Shown in pieces: positions 45,230 to 54,708 of a stretch of 64,000 bases of DNA. This stretch comes from Sphingomonas parva (ex Maeng et al. 2020) (GTDB taxonomy: Bacteria; Pseudomonadota; Alphaproteobacteria; Sphingomonadales; Sphingomonadaceae). The DNA lies in the NCBI RefSeq assembly GCF_004564275.1, contig NZ_SPDV01000017.1:1-64000 (forward strand), read 5' to 3'. The notes beneath the pieces were generated by a model. It saw nothing but the letters and a program-made list of their open reading frames with translations, was not told the origin of the DNA and searched no databases. The stretch's first letter is position 1. Each line of letters begins with the position of its first letter. Both the position numbers and the translations under genes were made by a program.

Positions 45230-48073
45230 TTGAAGCTCATCCACCGTTTCCTGCTTGCTCTCCTGATCCTCCTCTCCGCGCCGGCCGCGGCCGCCGGCGA
45301 TACCGGCTGGTTCTACCGCGGCAGCGACATCGCGCCCGATCCGGCCTGGACCTTCGGCACCCTTCCGAACGGCGTACGCTACGCCGTCCGCCGCAATGCC
45401 CTGCCGCAGGGACAGGTCTCGATCCGTCTCAGGATCGATGCAGGCTCGCTCCACGAGACCGACCAGGAGCGCGGCTGGGCCCATTTCGTCGAGCACATGG
45501 TGTTTCGCGGCACCGCCGGCTTCAAGGACGGCGAGGCGCGCCAGACGTGGCAGCGTCTCGGCGCCAATTTCGGCAGCGACACCAACGCCACCACCCAGCC
45601 GACCCAGACCGTCTACCAGCTCGATCTGCCGAAGAACGACGAAGCGTCGCTCGATCTCAGCCTGCGCGTCCTCGCCGAGATGGCCGACAAGGCCCTGTTC
45701 GATCCCGCCCTGGTCGAGCCCGAGCGTGGCGTCGTGCTTTCCGAATATGGCCGCCGCCCGGAGATCAGCGTGAAGCTCGGCGAGCAGACGCGCCAGCTGT
45801 TCTTCGGCGGCCTCAAATTCGCCGATCGCGATACGATCGGCACCGAGTCGACGCTCAAGGCGGCGACCGCCGCCGGGCTCAAGGCCTTTTACGAGCGCTG
45901 GTACCGGCCCGAGCGTGCGACGCTCATCCTCGTCGGCGACGCCGATCCGAAGCTGCTCGAGACGCTGGTCGCCCGCCACTTCGGCGGCTGGACGGGGACT
46001 GGGCCCGCGCCGGCCGAGCCCGACATCGGCATGATCCGTGAAGTCCCGGAGCGCACGGCGGCGCTCGCCTATCCCGGTTCGCCTTATTTCGCGACGGTGA
46101 GCTGGGTGCGCCCCTATCGGCAACTCCCCCACACAAAGGCGCGCGAGCAGGACGAACTGGCCGAAGCGCTGGCGAAAAGGATCGTCAACCGGCGCCTGGA
46201 AGGCAAGGCGCGCGACGGCGCCGATTTCCTCAACGCCCAGATCGGCGGCGATCGCTCGACCGACATCGCCGATTACACCCAGCTCTCCGTAATGGCCAAG
46301 GAAGGCCGCTGGCGCGAGGCGCTCTCCGAGGCCTGGGCGATCCTCGCCGATGCACGGCGCGCGCCGCCGAGCCGGAGCGAGATCGAACGCGAGCTCGAGA
46401 ATCTGCGAAGCGCCAGCCGCTCCAGCGTCGAGGGCGAGCCGACGCGCCGCTCCCAGCAATGGGCGCAGGCTCTCGTCACCGCGATCGACGGAGACAGCGT
46501 CATCTCCAGCGCGCCGACGACCAATGCGCTGCTGGAGGAACTTGCGCCCTCGATGACTCCCGAGCGGATCGCCGCCGCGATCGACGGCCTTTTCGCCGGC
46601 GTCGGGCCGCGGATGCTCCTGCTCTCGCCGGAGCCCGCGAGCGGTGTCGCCGACGCCCTCGCTGCGGCCGAGAAGGCTGCACCCGCCGAACGCCGGGGCG
46701 AGCGCAAGGTGACGATGGCGGATCTCCCCGCCCTCGGGAGGCCCGGCCGCGAGGTCTCGCGCGAGCAGATCGCCGATCTTGGCGTGACGATCGTCCGCTT
46801 CGCCAACGGATCGAGCCTGGTCTTCAAGAAGACCGATTTCGAGAAAGGCCGGGTGAGCGTCAACCTGCGCTTCGGCACCGGCCTTTCCGGCCTGCCCTCC
46901 GATCGCAAGACCCTGGCCTGGATGGGCGGACTGATCGGCTCCACGGGGGTCGCCGACCTCGATCTCGACGCGCTCGAGCGGCTGCTCACCGGACGGCGCA
47001 TGACCATCGGCTTTGCCGTGGGCGAAGACGCGTTCGAGCTGAGCGGCACGACCAATGCTGCCGATCTCGGCGACCAGCTTCGGCTGCTCGCTACCAAGCT
47101 CGCCTTCCCGCGCTGGGATCAGGCGCTGTTCGACCGCTACAAGACGAGCGCGCTGGAAAACTATCAGCTCAGCTTCTCGTCGGCTTCGGCCCGCGCGGGC
47201 CGGGAGTTCGCGGGCTTCGATCACAGCGGGGATGCGCGCTGGCGGCCGGTGGAGCGCGAGGAGATCGCGCGCGCGACGCACGAGGATTTCCGCCGCCTGT
47301 TCGCGCCGCTGCTTGCCGCCGGTCCGATCGAGGCGGTGGTGGTCGGCGACGTCGATCTCGATGCCACCGTTGCGGCGATGCTGAAGACGGTGGCGGCCCT
47401 GCCGAAGCGGCCGGAGGCGAAGCCCGCCCCGGCGCTGCTCGCGGTCCGCCCGCCGCGCGCGGCGGAGAAAGCGCGCTTCGACCATCAGGGCGATGCGGCG
47501 CAGGCGTACGCGGCGATCGGCTGGTCGACCTTCGGCGGCACCGATCGGATGCGCGAGCGCCGCGCGCTGGCGGTCGCCGGCAACATCATCGAGACGCGGC
47601 TGTTCGATCGCCTCCGCGAGGCGGAAGGCGCCACTTACTCGCCCTCCGGCTTCGGCACGAGCTCGGATACCTTCCGCGACTGGGGTGTGCTGGGAGCCGG
47701 AGCGGAAATCCGTCCCGAACGGGTCGACCTGTTCTTCCGCCTGGCCGGCGAGATCGTCGCCGATCTCGCAGCGAACCCGGTCGGCGCCGACGAGTTCGAC
47801 CAGGCGATCAAGCCGATGCTGAGCGGCGTCGACCGCCAGATGAAGACCAACGGCTATTGGATGTCGGCGATGGAAGGCTGGTCGTCCGACCGCAGGCTGG
47901 TCGACAAGACCCGCACGCTCCTGCCCGATCTGCAGGCGATGACCCCCGAAGAGGTGCGTGCCGCGATCCGCAAATATGTTGCGGACGAGGGCGCCTGGTC
48001 GCTCGTCGTCCTGCCCGCAAGAGCGGCGGGTGCAGCGGCTGCACCTGCGGCACCGGCCGGATCGGCGCGTTGA
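45230..48073 (+). CDS. M16 family zinc metallopeptidase, secreted
   Basis: 947 residues if the TTG at 45230 is the start (ACGAGG upstream); GTG at 45194 or 45152 are alternatives. The TTG start gives a clean signal peptide (LKLIHRFLLALLILLSAPAAAA). The inverted zinc site HFVEH is at residues 85-89, followed by the third-ligand region LVEPERGVVLSEYGRRPE. Two M16-like halves are present; the C-terminal half lacks the zinc motif, as is normal. It probably acts in the periplasm on peptides or small proteins. It is followed by a two-component system in the same direction. Confidence 0.9.
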   Translation: MKLIHRFLLALLILLSAPAAAAGDTGWFYRGSDIAPDPAWTFGTLPNGVRYAVRRNALPQGQVSIRLRIDAGSLHETDQERGWAHFVEHMVFRGTAGFKDGEARQTWQRLGANFGSDTNATTQPTQTVYQLDLPKNDEASLDLSLRVLAEMADKALFDPALVEPERGVVLSEYGRRPEISVKLGEQTRQLFFGGLKFADRDTIGTESTLKAATAAGLKAFYERWYRPERATLILVGDADPKLLETLVARHFGGWTGTGPAPAEPDIGMIREVPERTAALAYPGSPYFATVSWVRPYRQLPHTKAREQDELAEALAKRIVNRRLEGKARDGADFLNAQIGGDRSTDIADYTQLSVMAKEGRWREALSEAWAILADARRAPPSRSEIERELENLRSASRSSVEGEPTRRSQQWAQALVTAIDGDSVISSAPTTNALLEELAPSMTPERIAAAIDGLFAGVGPRMLLLSPEPASGVADALAAAEKAAPAERRGERKVTMADLPALGRPGREVSREQIADLGVTIVRFANGSSLVFKKTDFEKGRVSVNLRFGTGLSGLPSDRKTLAWMGGLIGSTGVADLDLDALERLLTGRRMTIGFAVGEDAFELSGTTNAADLGDQLRLLATKLAFPRWDQALFDRYKTSALENYQLSFSSASARAGREFAGFDHSGDARWRPVEREEIARATHEDFRRLFAPLLAAGPIEAVVVGDVDLDATVAAMLKTVAALPKRPEAKPAPALLAVRPPRAAEKARFDHQGDAAQAYAAIGWSTFGGTDRMRERRALAVAGNIIETRLFDRLREAEGATYSPSGFGTSSDTFRDWGVLGAGAEIRPERVDLFFRLAGEIVADLAANPVGADEFDQAIKPMLSGVDRQMKTNGYWMSAMEGWSSDRRLVDKTRTLLPDLQAMTPEEVRAAIRKYVADEGAWSLVVLPARAAGAAAAPAAPAGSAR

Positions 48074-48114
48074 GCGATTCCCTTGTGCGCGAAATGGCTT
48101 TAAGAGGGCCGGCG

Positions 48115-49266
48115 GTGTCCACGAGCGCAGTCCAGTCAGCAGCACCCGCCGGGCGCGACGCAGTCGGCAGCTGGAAGCCCTTTCGGCTTCAGCAGCAACC
48201 CTTCTTCGACGACAAGAACCGCGCCTTCTGGATCCTGCAGTCGGTCGGCTGGGGGGGGTATTTCTTCCTCCGCAGCCTCTCCGGCATCGCCAATAATTTC
48301 GGCTTCAACCTGATCATCCACATCGCGCTGCTCACCGCGACGGGTTATTCGCTGACCCTGCTGATGGCGGCGATGTTCCGGCGGCTGATCAAAATGCGGC
48401 CGGTGATGACCTGGGTGAGCTCGATCCTGCTCGTGCTGATCGCCTCGACGGCATTTTCGGCGATCGAGGTGTGGAGCCATGCCACCTTCATCAAGCCGGG
48501 TCTGCGGCCGGAGGGGCTCCAGTTCTTCGGCTCGATCATCCTCACCGTCAGCCTGCTGGTCGCCTGGTCCGCGCTCTATTACGGGATCAATTACTACCTC
48601 CTGCTGGAGGAACAGAGCGATCGGCTGCTCAGGATCGAGGGTCAGGCGAGCGCGGCGCAGCTGGCCATGCTGCGCTACCAGCTCAACCCGCACTTCCTGT
48701 TCAACACGCTGAATTCGATCTCGACTCTGGTGCTGCTCAAGCAGACCGAGCGCGCCAACGCGATGCTCTCCCGCCTCTCCTCCTTCCTGCGCTACACCTT
48801 GGTCAACGAGCCGACGGGCACCGTCACGGTCGCGCAGGAAGTGGAGACGCTGAAGCTCTATCTCGAGATCGAGAAGATGCGCTTCGAGGATCGCCTCAGG
48901 CCGCGCTTCGACCTCGAAGAGAGCGTCTGCCGCGCGCGCCTGCCCTCGCTGCTGCTCCAGCCGCTGGTCGAGAATGCGATCAAATATGCGGTGACGCCGC
49001 AGGAGGAAGGCGCCGACATCGAGATCGCGGCGCGGCGGGTGGGCGACCGGGTGGTGATCACCGTCCGGGACACTGGGCCGGGCGCGGAGGACCATTGGGT
49101 GAAGGCACAGGAATCCACGGGGGTGGGGCTGGCGAACATCCGTGATCGGCTGGGCCAGGCTTATGGGCCGGACCATAGATTCGAAACGGAATCGAACAGA
49201 AATGGGGGCTTCGGCGTTACTATCGAAATTCCATTCCAGATCGAACCAGCCGAGGAGCCGAAATGA
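48115..49266 (+). CDS. LytS-type sensor histidine kinase
   Basis: 383 residues from the GTG at 48115, with AAGAGGG 7 bases before; an ATG at 48094 is in frame but poorly placed. Four membrane helices fill residues 45-170 (SVGWGGYFFLRSLSGI, LIIHIALLTATGYSLTLLM, VMTWVSSILLVLIASTAF, FGSIILTVSLLVAWSALYYGI). The His_kinase signature LRYQLNPHFLFNTLNSISTL contains the phosphoacceptor His, and the ATPase part has LVENAIKYAV and GVGLANIRDRL. It overlaps its response regulator by 4 bases. The signal is unknown. Confidence 0.9.
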   Translation: MSTSAVQSAAPAGRDAVGSWKPFRLQQQPFFDDKNRAFWILQSVGWGGYFFLRSLSGIANNFGFNLIIHIALLTATGYSLTLLMAAMFRRLIKMRPVMTWVSSILLVLIASTAFSAIEVWSHATFIKPGLRPEGLQFFGSIILTVSLLVAWSALYYGINYYLLLEEQSDRLLRIEGQASAAQLAMLRYQLNPHFLFNTLNSISTLVLLKQTERANAMLSRLSSFLRYTLVNEPTGTVTVAQEVETLKLYLEIEKMRFEDRLRPRFDLEESVCRARLPSLLLQPLVENAIKYAVTPQEEGADIEIAARRVGDRVVITVRDTGPGAEDHWVKAQESTGVGLANIRDRLGQAYGPDHRFETESNRNGGFGVTIEIPFQIEPAEEPK

Positions 49267-50069
49267 CCATTCGCACGATTCTCGTGGACGACGAGCCGCT
49301 GGCCATCCAGGGCCTGCAGCTTCGCCTGCAAAGACACGAGGACGTCGAGATCGTCGAGACCTGCTCGAACGGTCGTGAGGCGATCCGGGCGATCAAGACC
49401 CACAAGCCCGATCTCGTCTTCCTCGACATCCAGATGCCCGGCTTCGACGGCTTCTCGGTCATCCAGGGCCTGATGGAAGTCGAGCCGCCGCTCTTCGTCT
49501 TCGTCACCGCTTATTCCGATCATGCGATCCGCGCCTTCGAGGCCCAGGCGGTCGACTATCTGATGAAGCCGGTGGAGGAGGACCGTCTTGCCGATACGCT
49601 CGATCGGGTGCGCAACCGCCTTGCCGAGAAGCGCGGCGCCGAGGAGGCGGGCAAGCTGAAGGAGGTGCTTGCCGAGGTTGCGCCCGAGGCGGTCGAGCAG
49701 GTCGCCGTTACCGCCGCCGACGAAGCGCCCAACTCCAACCGCTACGAGAAATTGATCAACATCAAGGATCGCGGGCAGATCTTTCGGGTCGACGTGGACT
49801 CGATCGAGAAGATCGACGCCGCGGGCGATTACATGTGCATCTACACCGGCGACAACACGCTGATCCTGCGCGAGACGATGAAGGATCTCGAGAAGCGCCT
49901 CGATCCGCGCCGCTTCCAGCGGGTCCATCGCAGCTGCATCGTCAACCTCGACCAGGTCCGCCAGGTGAAGCCGCACACCAATGGCGAATGCTTCCTGGTT
50001 CTGGAGAGCGGCAGCCAGGTGAAGGTGAGCCGCAGCTATCGGGACGTCGTCGCGCGGTTCGTTCACTGA
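49263..50069 (+). CDS. LytTR-family response regulator
   Basis: 268 residues. Receiver domain with DDE near the N-terminus, phosphoacceptor Asp in LVFLDIQMPGFDGF, and YLMKPVEEDRL with the conserved Lys. A short linker leads to a LytTR DNA-binding domain (YEKLINIKDRGQIFRVDVDSIEKIDAAGDYMCIYTGD, RRFQRVHRSCIVNLDQV). It is translationally coupled to the kinase (ATGA). Likely targets are the two secreted-protein genes that follow within 400 bases, or genes elsewhere. Confidence 0.92.
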   Translation: MTIRTILVDDEPLAIQGLQLRLQRHEDVEIVETCSNGREAIRAIKTHKPDLVFLDIQMPGFDGFSVIQGLMEVEPPLFVFVTAYSDHAIRAFEAQAVDYLMKPVEEDRLADTLDRVRNRLAEKRGAEEAGKLKEVLAEVAPEAVEQVAVTAADEAPNSNRYEKLINIKDRGQIFRVDVDSIEKIDAAGDYMCIYTGDNTLILRETMKDLEKRLDPRRFQRVHRSCIVNLDQVRQVKPHTNGECFLVLESGSQVKVSRSYRDVVARFVH

Positions 50070-50079
50070 GGAGCAGACG

Positions 50080-50397
50080 ATGCTGATTACCCTCTTCCTG
50101 CTCCAGGCCGCGTCGGCCGAGATCAAGCCGGACATCGAGCTCAACATCCACGCCCGGGCCAAATCGGTCGAGATCCAGCAGAAGGGGCAGGCAACGCTCC
50201 GCGTCTCTGCCGAACCCGACGCCGGCAGCGCGGTCGAGGCGACCGTCACGCCGGAGGCGAACGGTCGCACCCAGCTTCGCAATGTCACGGTCGACGTGCG
50301 CGGCGCGGCGCGGCTCGGCGAGAGCCTGTCCGTGGACGCGGCGGCGCAGGCCGAGCCTGCGCCGAGCACGGGGCCGGAAACCCGCGAGCCCGATTGA
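50080..50397 (+). CDS. Small secreted protein of unknown function
   Basis: 105 residues, 10 bases after the response regulator, with GAGGAG before the ATG. A short hydrophobic N-terminus (MLITLFLLQAASA) looks like a signal peptide. The rest is Ala/Glu-rich with strands such as IELNIHARAKSVEIQQKGQATLRVSAEPDAG and NVTVDVRGAARLGE; it ends in an acidic, Pro-containing tail. Probably co-transcribed with the LytS/LytTR pair. No family was recognised. Confidence 0.7.
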   Translation: MLITLFLLQAASAEIKPDIELNIHARAKSVEIQQKGQATLRVSAEPDAGSAVEATVTPEANGRTQLRNVTVDVRGAARLGESLSVDAAAQAEPAPSTGPETREPD

Positions 50398-50430
50398 CGT
50401 TACGCCTCCATTCAACAGGGAGAGTATCGC

Positions 50431-51105
50431 ATGCGTTATGTTCCGCTGGCGGCGGCTGCCGCCGCTTTCGCCTTGGCCGCAGCCCCCGCAGACGCCCAGA
50501 ACCGCCGAGAGCAGTCGCGAAACCTGCCGCAGTCGACCGCGCTTGCGCAGCAGGTCTCCTCCGGAGGCGAGCAGCCGGACGTACTGCTCGACATTCCAAA
50601 CATCTCGGTCGACGAGATCACCGTCGACGTGCAGAATCTCAATGTCGACATCGCGCTCGACGCACGGCTCGCCAATCTCCTGAAGCTCACCGCGGGCGCC
50701 AACGCGAGCATCGATCAGGTGAAGATCCAGATCAAAGGCGTGCAGGCCACCGCCACGCTCGTCGTGCGGCTCGACAATGTCCGAGCGATCATCGAGCGCA
50801 CCCTGCAGACGCTCGACAACAACCCGCAGATCGTGACCCAATTGCTCTCCACGGTCGACAACACCGTCAACACGGTGGGCGGCGTCGCCAACAACACGGT
50901 GAACACGGTCGGCGGCATTGCCGGGACGGCCCTGCGCAACGGCCAGGTGCTCAATCTCGTCGCCAGCGGCCTGACCCAGGTTTCCCAGACGGTGAACGCC
51001 TCCGGCCAGACGGTGCGTCAGGTCCGCGACCGGGCCGGACAGCTGCTCGAGGTCGTCACCGACAGCGCCAACCGCATCGTCTCTTCGCGGCGGGTGACGC
51101 AATAG
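50431..51105 (+). CDS. Secreted helical/coiled-coil-like protein of unknown function
   Basis: 224 residues with a signal peptide (MRYVPLAAAAAAFALAAAPADA). Residues 50-100 have regular strands (VLLDIPNISVDEITVDVQNLNVDIALDARL). The middle has a repetitive Asn/Val-rich pattern TVDNTVNTVGGVANNTVNTVGGI, and the end is helical with Gln/Arg. GGGAGAG precedes the ATG. It ends the run that starts with the M16 gene. No domain was recognised. Confidence 0.8.
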   Translation: MRYVPLAAAAAAFALAAAPADAQNRREQSRNLPQSTALAQQVSSGGEQPDVLLDIPNISVDEITVDVQNLNVDIALDARLANLLKLTAGANASIDQVKIQIKGVQATATLVVRLDNVRAIIERTLQTLDNNPQIVTQLLSTVDNTVNTVGGVANNTVNTVGGIAGTALRNGQVLNLVASGLTQVSQTVNASGQTVRQVRDRAGQLLEVVTDSANRIVSSRRVTQ

Positions 51106-51151
51106 ACAGGATCGCCCGCCGGGCGTAGCCTCGCTTCGAGAAGGGCTCGCC

Positions 51152-51916
51152 ATGGGCATCTGGGAGGACAAGGCTCGCCATTTTGCCTCGCTGCATCGCC
51201 GCGGCGATCCGCTCATCCTGTTCAACGTCTGGGATGCGGGCAGCGCGGCGACGGTGGCGGAGGCCGGTGCGCAGGCGATCGCCACCGGCAGCTGGTCGGT
51301 GGCGGCATCCCATGGCGCGCCCGACGGCGAGGCGATCCCGCTCGATCTCGTTCTCGCCAATGCCCGGCGTATCTGCGAGGCGGTCGTGCTCCCGGTCACG
51401 GTCGATTTCGAAGGGGCCTAGTCCGCCGATCCGGGCCGGGCCGCCGCCAATGTCGCGGCGCTTGCGGAGACCGGCGCGGTCGGCTGCAACCTCGAGGACC
51501 GCGTGGTCGGCGGGGAGGGCCTGCATGCGGCGGCGAGCCAGTCCGAGCGGATCGCCGCCATCCGCGCGGCGACGCCCGTTGGCTTCTTCATCAACGCCCG
51601 CACCGACTGCTTCCTCGCGGTGGCCGCTGTCGAGCACGAGACGAGGATCGCCGACGCGCTCGATCGTGCCCGCGCCTACGCCGAGGCGGGGGCGGACGGC
51701 CTGTTCGTGCCGGGGCTGCGCGATCCAGCACTGATCGCGCAGATCTGCGAGGAGAGTCCGCTGCCGGTGAACATCATGGTCTCGCCCGGAACCCCTTCGC
51801 TCGCCCGGCTTGCCAGCCTCGGCGCAGCAAGGATCAGCCATGCCGGCGCGCCGTGGCGGCTCGCCATGCAGGGTCTCGCCGAGGCGGCGGCGATTGCCCA
51901 TCGGAGGGAAGGCTAA
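51152..51916 (+). pseudogene. Isocitrate lyase/PEP mutase family gene interrupted by an amber codon
   Basis: The frame reads FHSL-type PEP mutase sequence on both sides of a TAG at 51419-51421: before it PLILFNVWDAGSAATVAEAGAQAIATGSW and PVTVDFEGA, after it SADPGRAAANVAALAETGAVGCNLEDR and GFFINARTDCFLAV. In the family this position is Tyr in the EGGY(A/G) motif, so a single base change (TAT or TAC to TAG) explains the stop. The frame is otherwise intact to a TAA that overlaps the next ATG by one base. It may be a real pseudogene, an assembly error, or read-through; the intact protein would be 254 residues. Confidence 0.8.
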
Positions 51917-52287
51917 TGGCAAAGGTCACCGGCCTCGGAGGGCTTTTCTACAAGGTCGAGGATCCGGAGCGGACAGCCCGCTGGTATCTGGAGATACTCG
52001 GGGTCGGCGGCGAATGGGGGCCGGTCTTCCGCTTCGCCGGGCAGCACGACGGCTACAGCCTTCTTTCGCCGTTCAAGGCGACGAGCGACTATTTCGCGCC
52101 GAGCGAGGCGCCGTTCATGATCAACCTGCGGGTCGATGATCTCGAGGCCTTCCTTGCCGATCTCGAGACAAAGGGCATCGAAATCCTCGGCCGTCAGGAC
52201 GAGGATTATGGCAAGTTCGCCTGGATCCTCGATCCGGACGAAATCAAGGTCGAGCTGTGGCAGCAGATCGGTCCCGCGCCCGAGTGA
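51916..52287 (+). CDS. VOC (glyoxalase/dioxygenase) family protein
   Basis: 123 residues with GGAGGGAAGG before the ATG. The pattern GLGGLFYKVEDPERTARWYLEILGVGGEWGPVF, FMINLRVDDLEAFLADLETKGIEIL and FAWILDPDEIKVELWQQ matches a single-domain VOC protein; the last Glu and an earlier ligand position would bind metal. Substrate is unknown. It follows directly on the interrupted PEP-mutase gene and may still be transcribed with it. Confidence 0.88.
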   Translation: MAKVTGLGGLFYKVEDPERTARWYLEILGVGGEWGPVFRFAGQHDGYSLLSPFKATSDYFAPSEAPFMINLRVDDLEAFLADLETKGIEILGRQDEDYGKFAWILDPDEIKVELWQQIGPAPE

Positions 52288-52461
52288 CCCCAAGCGCCGG
52301 CGGGCGACCGGCGCCAGCGCCTCACATGTAGCGGAAGCGCACGCGGGCCATATCGGCGTCGCCCCCCTCGTCGGCCACCTGCGCGTTCGCCGTGCCGGCA
52401 ACGCTGGACAGAATCGCCGCAGCCAGCAGGCCGCCGAGGCCTCGTCGACACCGCCCGGCCG

Positions 52462-53742
52462 TCAGCGAATCATCTCCCCGGCACCGCCGACGGCCTCGCC
52501 TGCGGCTTCCGCCGCGGCTCCGCCGGAGCGTCTTCCCCAGCTCTTGCGCGGCCTGCCGTCGCCTTCGCCGGACTTCAGCACGTTGCGGCGGAACAGCGAG
52601 GCGCCCAGCAGGATGATCAGCCACACCCAAAGGGCCTGCCAGGCGAGGGCGGCGAGATGCGGCCAGATCTCCTCCAGCTGCGCGCCCCGTGCGAGCATCG
52701 CGAGCGGTGAGCTCAGCGGGAAGATCGCCGCGCCGAGGCCGATCAGGCTGTTCGGCTGGCCCACGGCCATCGAGGCGAGGAGGAAGAGCAGGATCTGACC
52801 GACCGTGACCGGCATCGACAGCGTCTGCACCTCGCGAACCGAATTCGCCTGGCTTCCGATGCCGAGGAACAGAGCGCCGAGCAGCAGGTAATTGGCCGCG
52901 TAATAAAGCAATCCGAGCAGCAGGAAGAGCGGCCAGCCGACCGCCGGCTGCGGAAGGCCGCCGATCCCTCCGCCCCAGATCGTCGCAGCGACGATCGCGC
53001 CGGCCGCCCAGACGGCGACCCCGACCAGCGAGATGGCGAGCATCGAGACGAGCTTGCCGACGAAGATGGCGTCGATCGGCACGGCCGCGGCGAGCACTTC
53101 GATGATCTTGTTGCTCTTCTCCTCGAGCAGGTTCGACAGCAGCATGCCGGCGAGCAGCACCGTCAGCATGAACAGCAGCAGCTGCCCGGCCCGCGCGGTG
53201 ACGGCGCGCATCGTCGCGACATTGCCGGCCGATTCCGCAACCCGGACGACGTGGATCTCGGTAGGCGCCACCGGCGTGCGTGCGAGGGCGCGGGCATGCC
53301 GCGCCTCATCCAGGATCAGCGACATCTCGGTGCGGACCTGGCCCTCCTCGCTGATCGAGCCGGTAAGGGTCGGGCGGTCGAGCCCCCCGGTCAGCACGGC
53401 GACGATCTTCTTGTCCTTGGCGCCCAGCAGGCGCTCCGTCTGGTCGGCTATGTCGTAATCGGGATCGGCACGATAAAGGGCGGGAAGGTCGTGTTCCTCG
53501 AACGCCGGCTCGAGCCGCTGGCGGGCCGCCTCGATCGGCCCGAACTCGGCGGGGGAGGCGATCACCGCGACCGTGGCCTGCACGTCCTGGCGCGCCATCT
53601 TCTCGGTCATGTTCCCCATCGCCACGGAGATTCCGATGATCAGCAGCGGCCCAAGCAGGAAGAACAGGAAGGTGCGGGACCAGACGGTCGCCATGAAGTC
53701 GCGGCGACCGACCACGAAAGCGGCTTGAACGAAGCGTTTCAT
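52462..53742 (-). CDS. NatB-like ABC-2 exporter permease
   Basis: 426 residues. One N-terminal membrane helix (SRTFLFFLLGPLLIIGISVAMG), a large extracytoplasmic domain (about residues 45-185), then a membrane block with LLLFMLTVLLAGMLLSNLLEEKSNKIIEVLAAAVPI, the EEKS-x-K-I-x-E-V-L motif of NatB, and further helices to about 385. The C-terminus is basic and Gly/Ala-rich. Na+ or antimicrobial export is the usual role of this family. The start overlaps the ATPase gene by 4 bases. Confidence 0.9.
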   Translation of the reverse strand: MKRFVQAAFVVGRRDFMATVWSRTFLFFLLGPLLIIGISVAMGNMTEKMARQDVQATVAVIASPAEFGPIEAARQRLEPAFEEHDLPALYRADPDYDIADQTERLLGAKDKKIVAVLTGGLDRPTLTGSISEEGQVRTEMSLILDEARHARALARTPVAPTEIHVVRVAESAGNVATMRAVTARAGQLLLFMLTVLLAGMLLSNLLEEKSNKIIEVLAAAVPIDAIFVGKLVSMLAISLVGVAVWAAGAIVAATIWGGGIGGLPQPAVGWPLFLLLGLLYYAANYLLLGALFLGIGSQANSVREVQTLSMPVTVGQILLFLLASMAVGQPNSLIGLGAAIFPLSSPLAMLARGAQLEEIWPHLAALAWQALWVWLIILLGASLFRRNVLKSGEGDGRPRKSWGRRSGGAAAEAAGEAVGGAGEMIR

Positions 53743-54671
53743 CGGGTCGCCTGCTCCTGCATCTGGCGCGCCGCCGCCTCACCGGCGATGGCGACGAAAG
53801 CGTCGTGAAGGCCGGGCCGCTCGATCGACAGCTCCTCGATGCCGGCGCCGCCGTCGATCAGCGCCTTGAGCAGCGGCTCGATCCCCGACGAAGGCAGCTC
53901 GAACTGCCAGATTCCGTCGTCCCGCGTCGTCCCGGCGGGCAGGGCGGTGCGCCAGCCGCCGTCGGCGACGCGGGTGCGAAGACGGACCTGCGGGCGCAAC
54001 CGGTCGCGCGCGTCCGCGACAGTGCCCTCGAAACGGATGCGACCCCCGGCAATGATCGCGACGCGCTCGCACAGCCGCTCGGCATGCGCGATGACGTGGG
54101 TGGAAAAGATCACGGTCGTGCCGCTGGCCGCCTGCTCGCGGATCAGCGTCTCAAGCCGCCCCTGGTTGATCGCGTCGAGGCCCGAGAAGGGCTCGTCCAG
54201 GACGATCAGTCCCGGCTTGTGCACGATCGTGCCGAACAGCTGGACGGTCTGGGCCATGCCCTTGGACAGCGACTTGATCGGCTTGTCGACATAGTCGCCC
54301 AGGCCGTTGTCGCGGAGCAGCCCGGCGCCCCGCGTGCGGCCGATCGAAAGGGGGAGCCCGCGGAGCGCGCCCATGAAGGCGATCGACTCCCGCGCCGTCA
54401 TCGAAGGGTAGAGGCCGCGTTCCTCGGGCAGATAGCCCACCCGCCCGGCGGCCTCCAGCGGTTCGCTATGGCCGAGCAGGCTGCGCTCCCCGGCGTCCGG
54501 ATCGATGATGCCGAGCAGCATCCGCAAGGTCGTCGTCTTGCCGGCGCCGTTCGGTCCGAGAATGCCGTAGATGCTGCCCTGCGGCACCGCGATATCGACG
54601 CCGTCGACCGCCGTCTTCCCGTCGAAAGCCTTGAACAGGCCTTTCGCCTCAATAGCTAAGCCATTCACCAC
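53739..54671 (-). CDS. NatA-like ABC transporter ATP-binding protein
   Basis: 310 residues from a GTG at 54671 (a second GTG follows at 54668) with AGGGGAAGGG upstream. Walker A GPNGAGKTTT, Q-loop in VGYLPEERGLYP, signature region KSLSKGMAQTVQL, Walker B LIVLDEPFSGLD and switch STH. A C-terminal 80-residue DUF4162-like domain follows (RLRTRVADGGWRTALPAGTTRDDG). It pairs with the permease below and is divergent from queG with only 37 bases between starts. Confidence 0.92.
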   Translation of the reverse strand: MVNGLAIEAKGLFKAFDGKTAVDGVDIAVPQGSIYGILGPNGAGKTTTLRMLLGIIDPDAGERSLLGHSEPLEAAGRVGYLPEERGLYPSMTARESIAFMGALRGLPLSIGRTRGAGLLRDNGLGDYVDKPIKSLSKGMAQTVQLFGTIVHKPGLIVLDEPFSGLDAINQGRLETLIREQAASGTTVIFSTHVIAHAERLCERVAIIAGGRIRFEGTVADARDRLRPQVRLRTRVADGGWRTALPAGTTRDDGIWQFELPSSGIEPLLKALIDGGAGIEELSIERPGLHDAFVAIAGEAAARQMQEQATR

Positions 54672-54708
54672 GGTGCCCTTCCCCTTGATGCTGTGGTAGC
54701 GGTGAGCG

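Noticed and set aside
46459-48093. Upstream extension of the LytS frame into the M16 gene
   Set aside because: It is an overlapping open frame without family similarity; the kinase starts at 48115 or 48094.
52322-52461. Small signal-peptide-like frame (LGGLLAAAILSSVAGTANAQVA) after the NatB-like gene
   Set aside because: The hydrophobic segment looks real but the frame has no ATG, GTG or TTG nearby, so no start can be defined. It may be a decayed or mis-sequenced small secreted protein gene.
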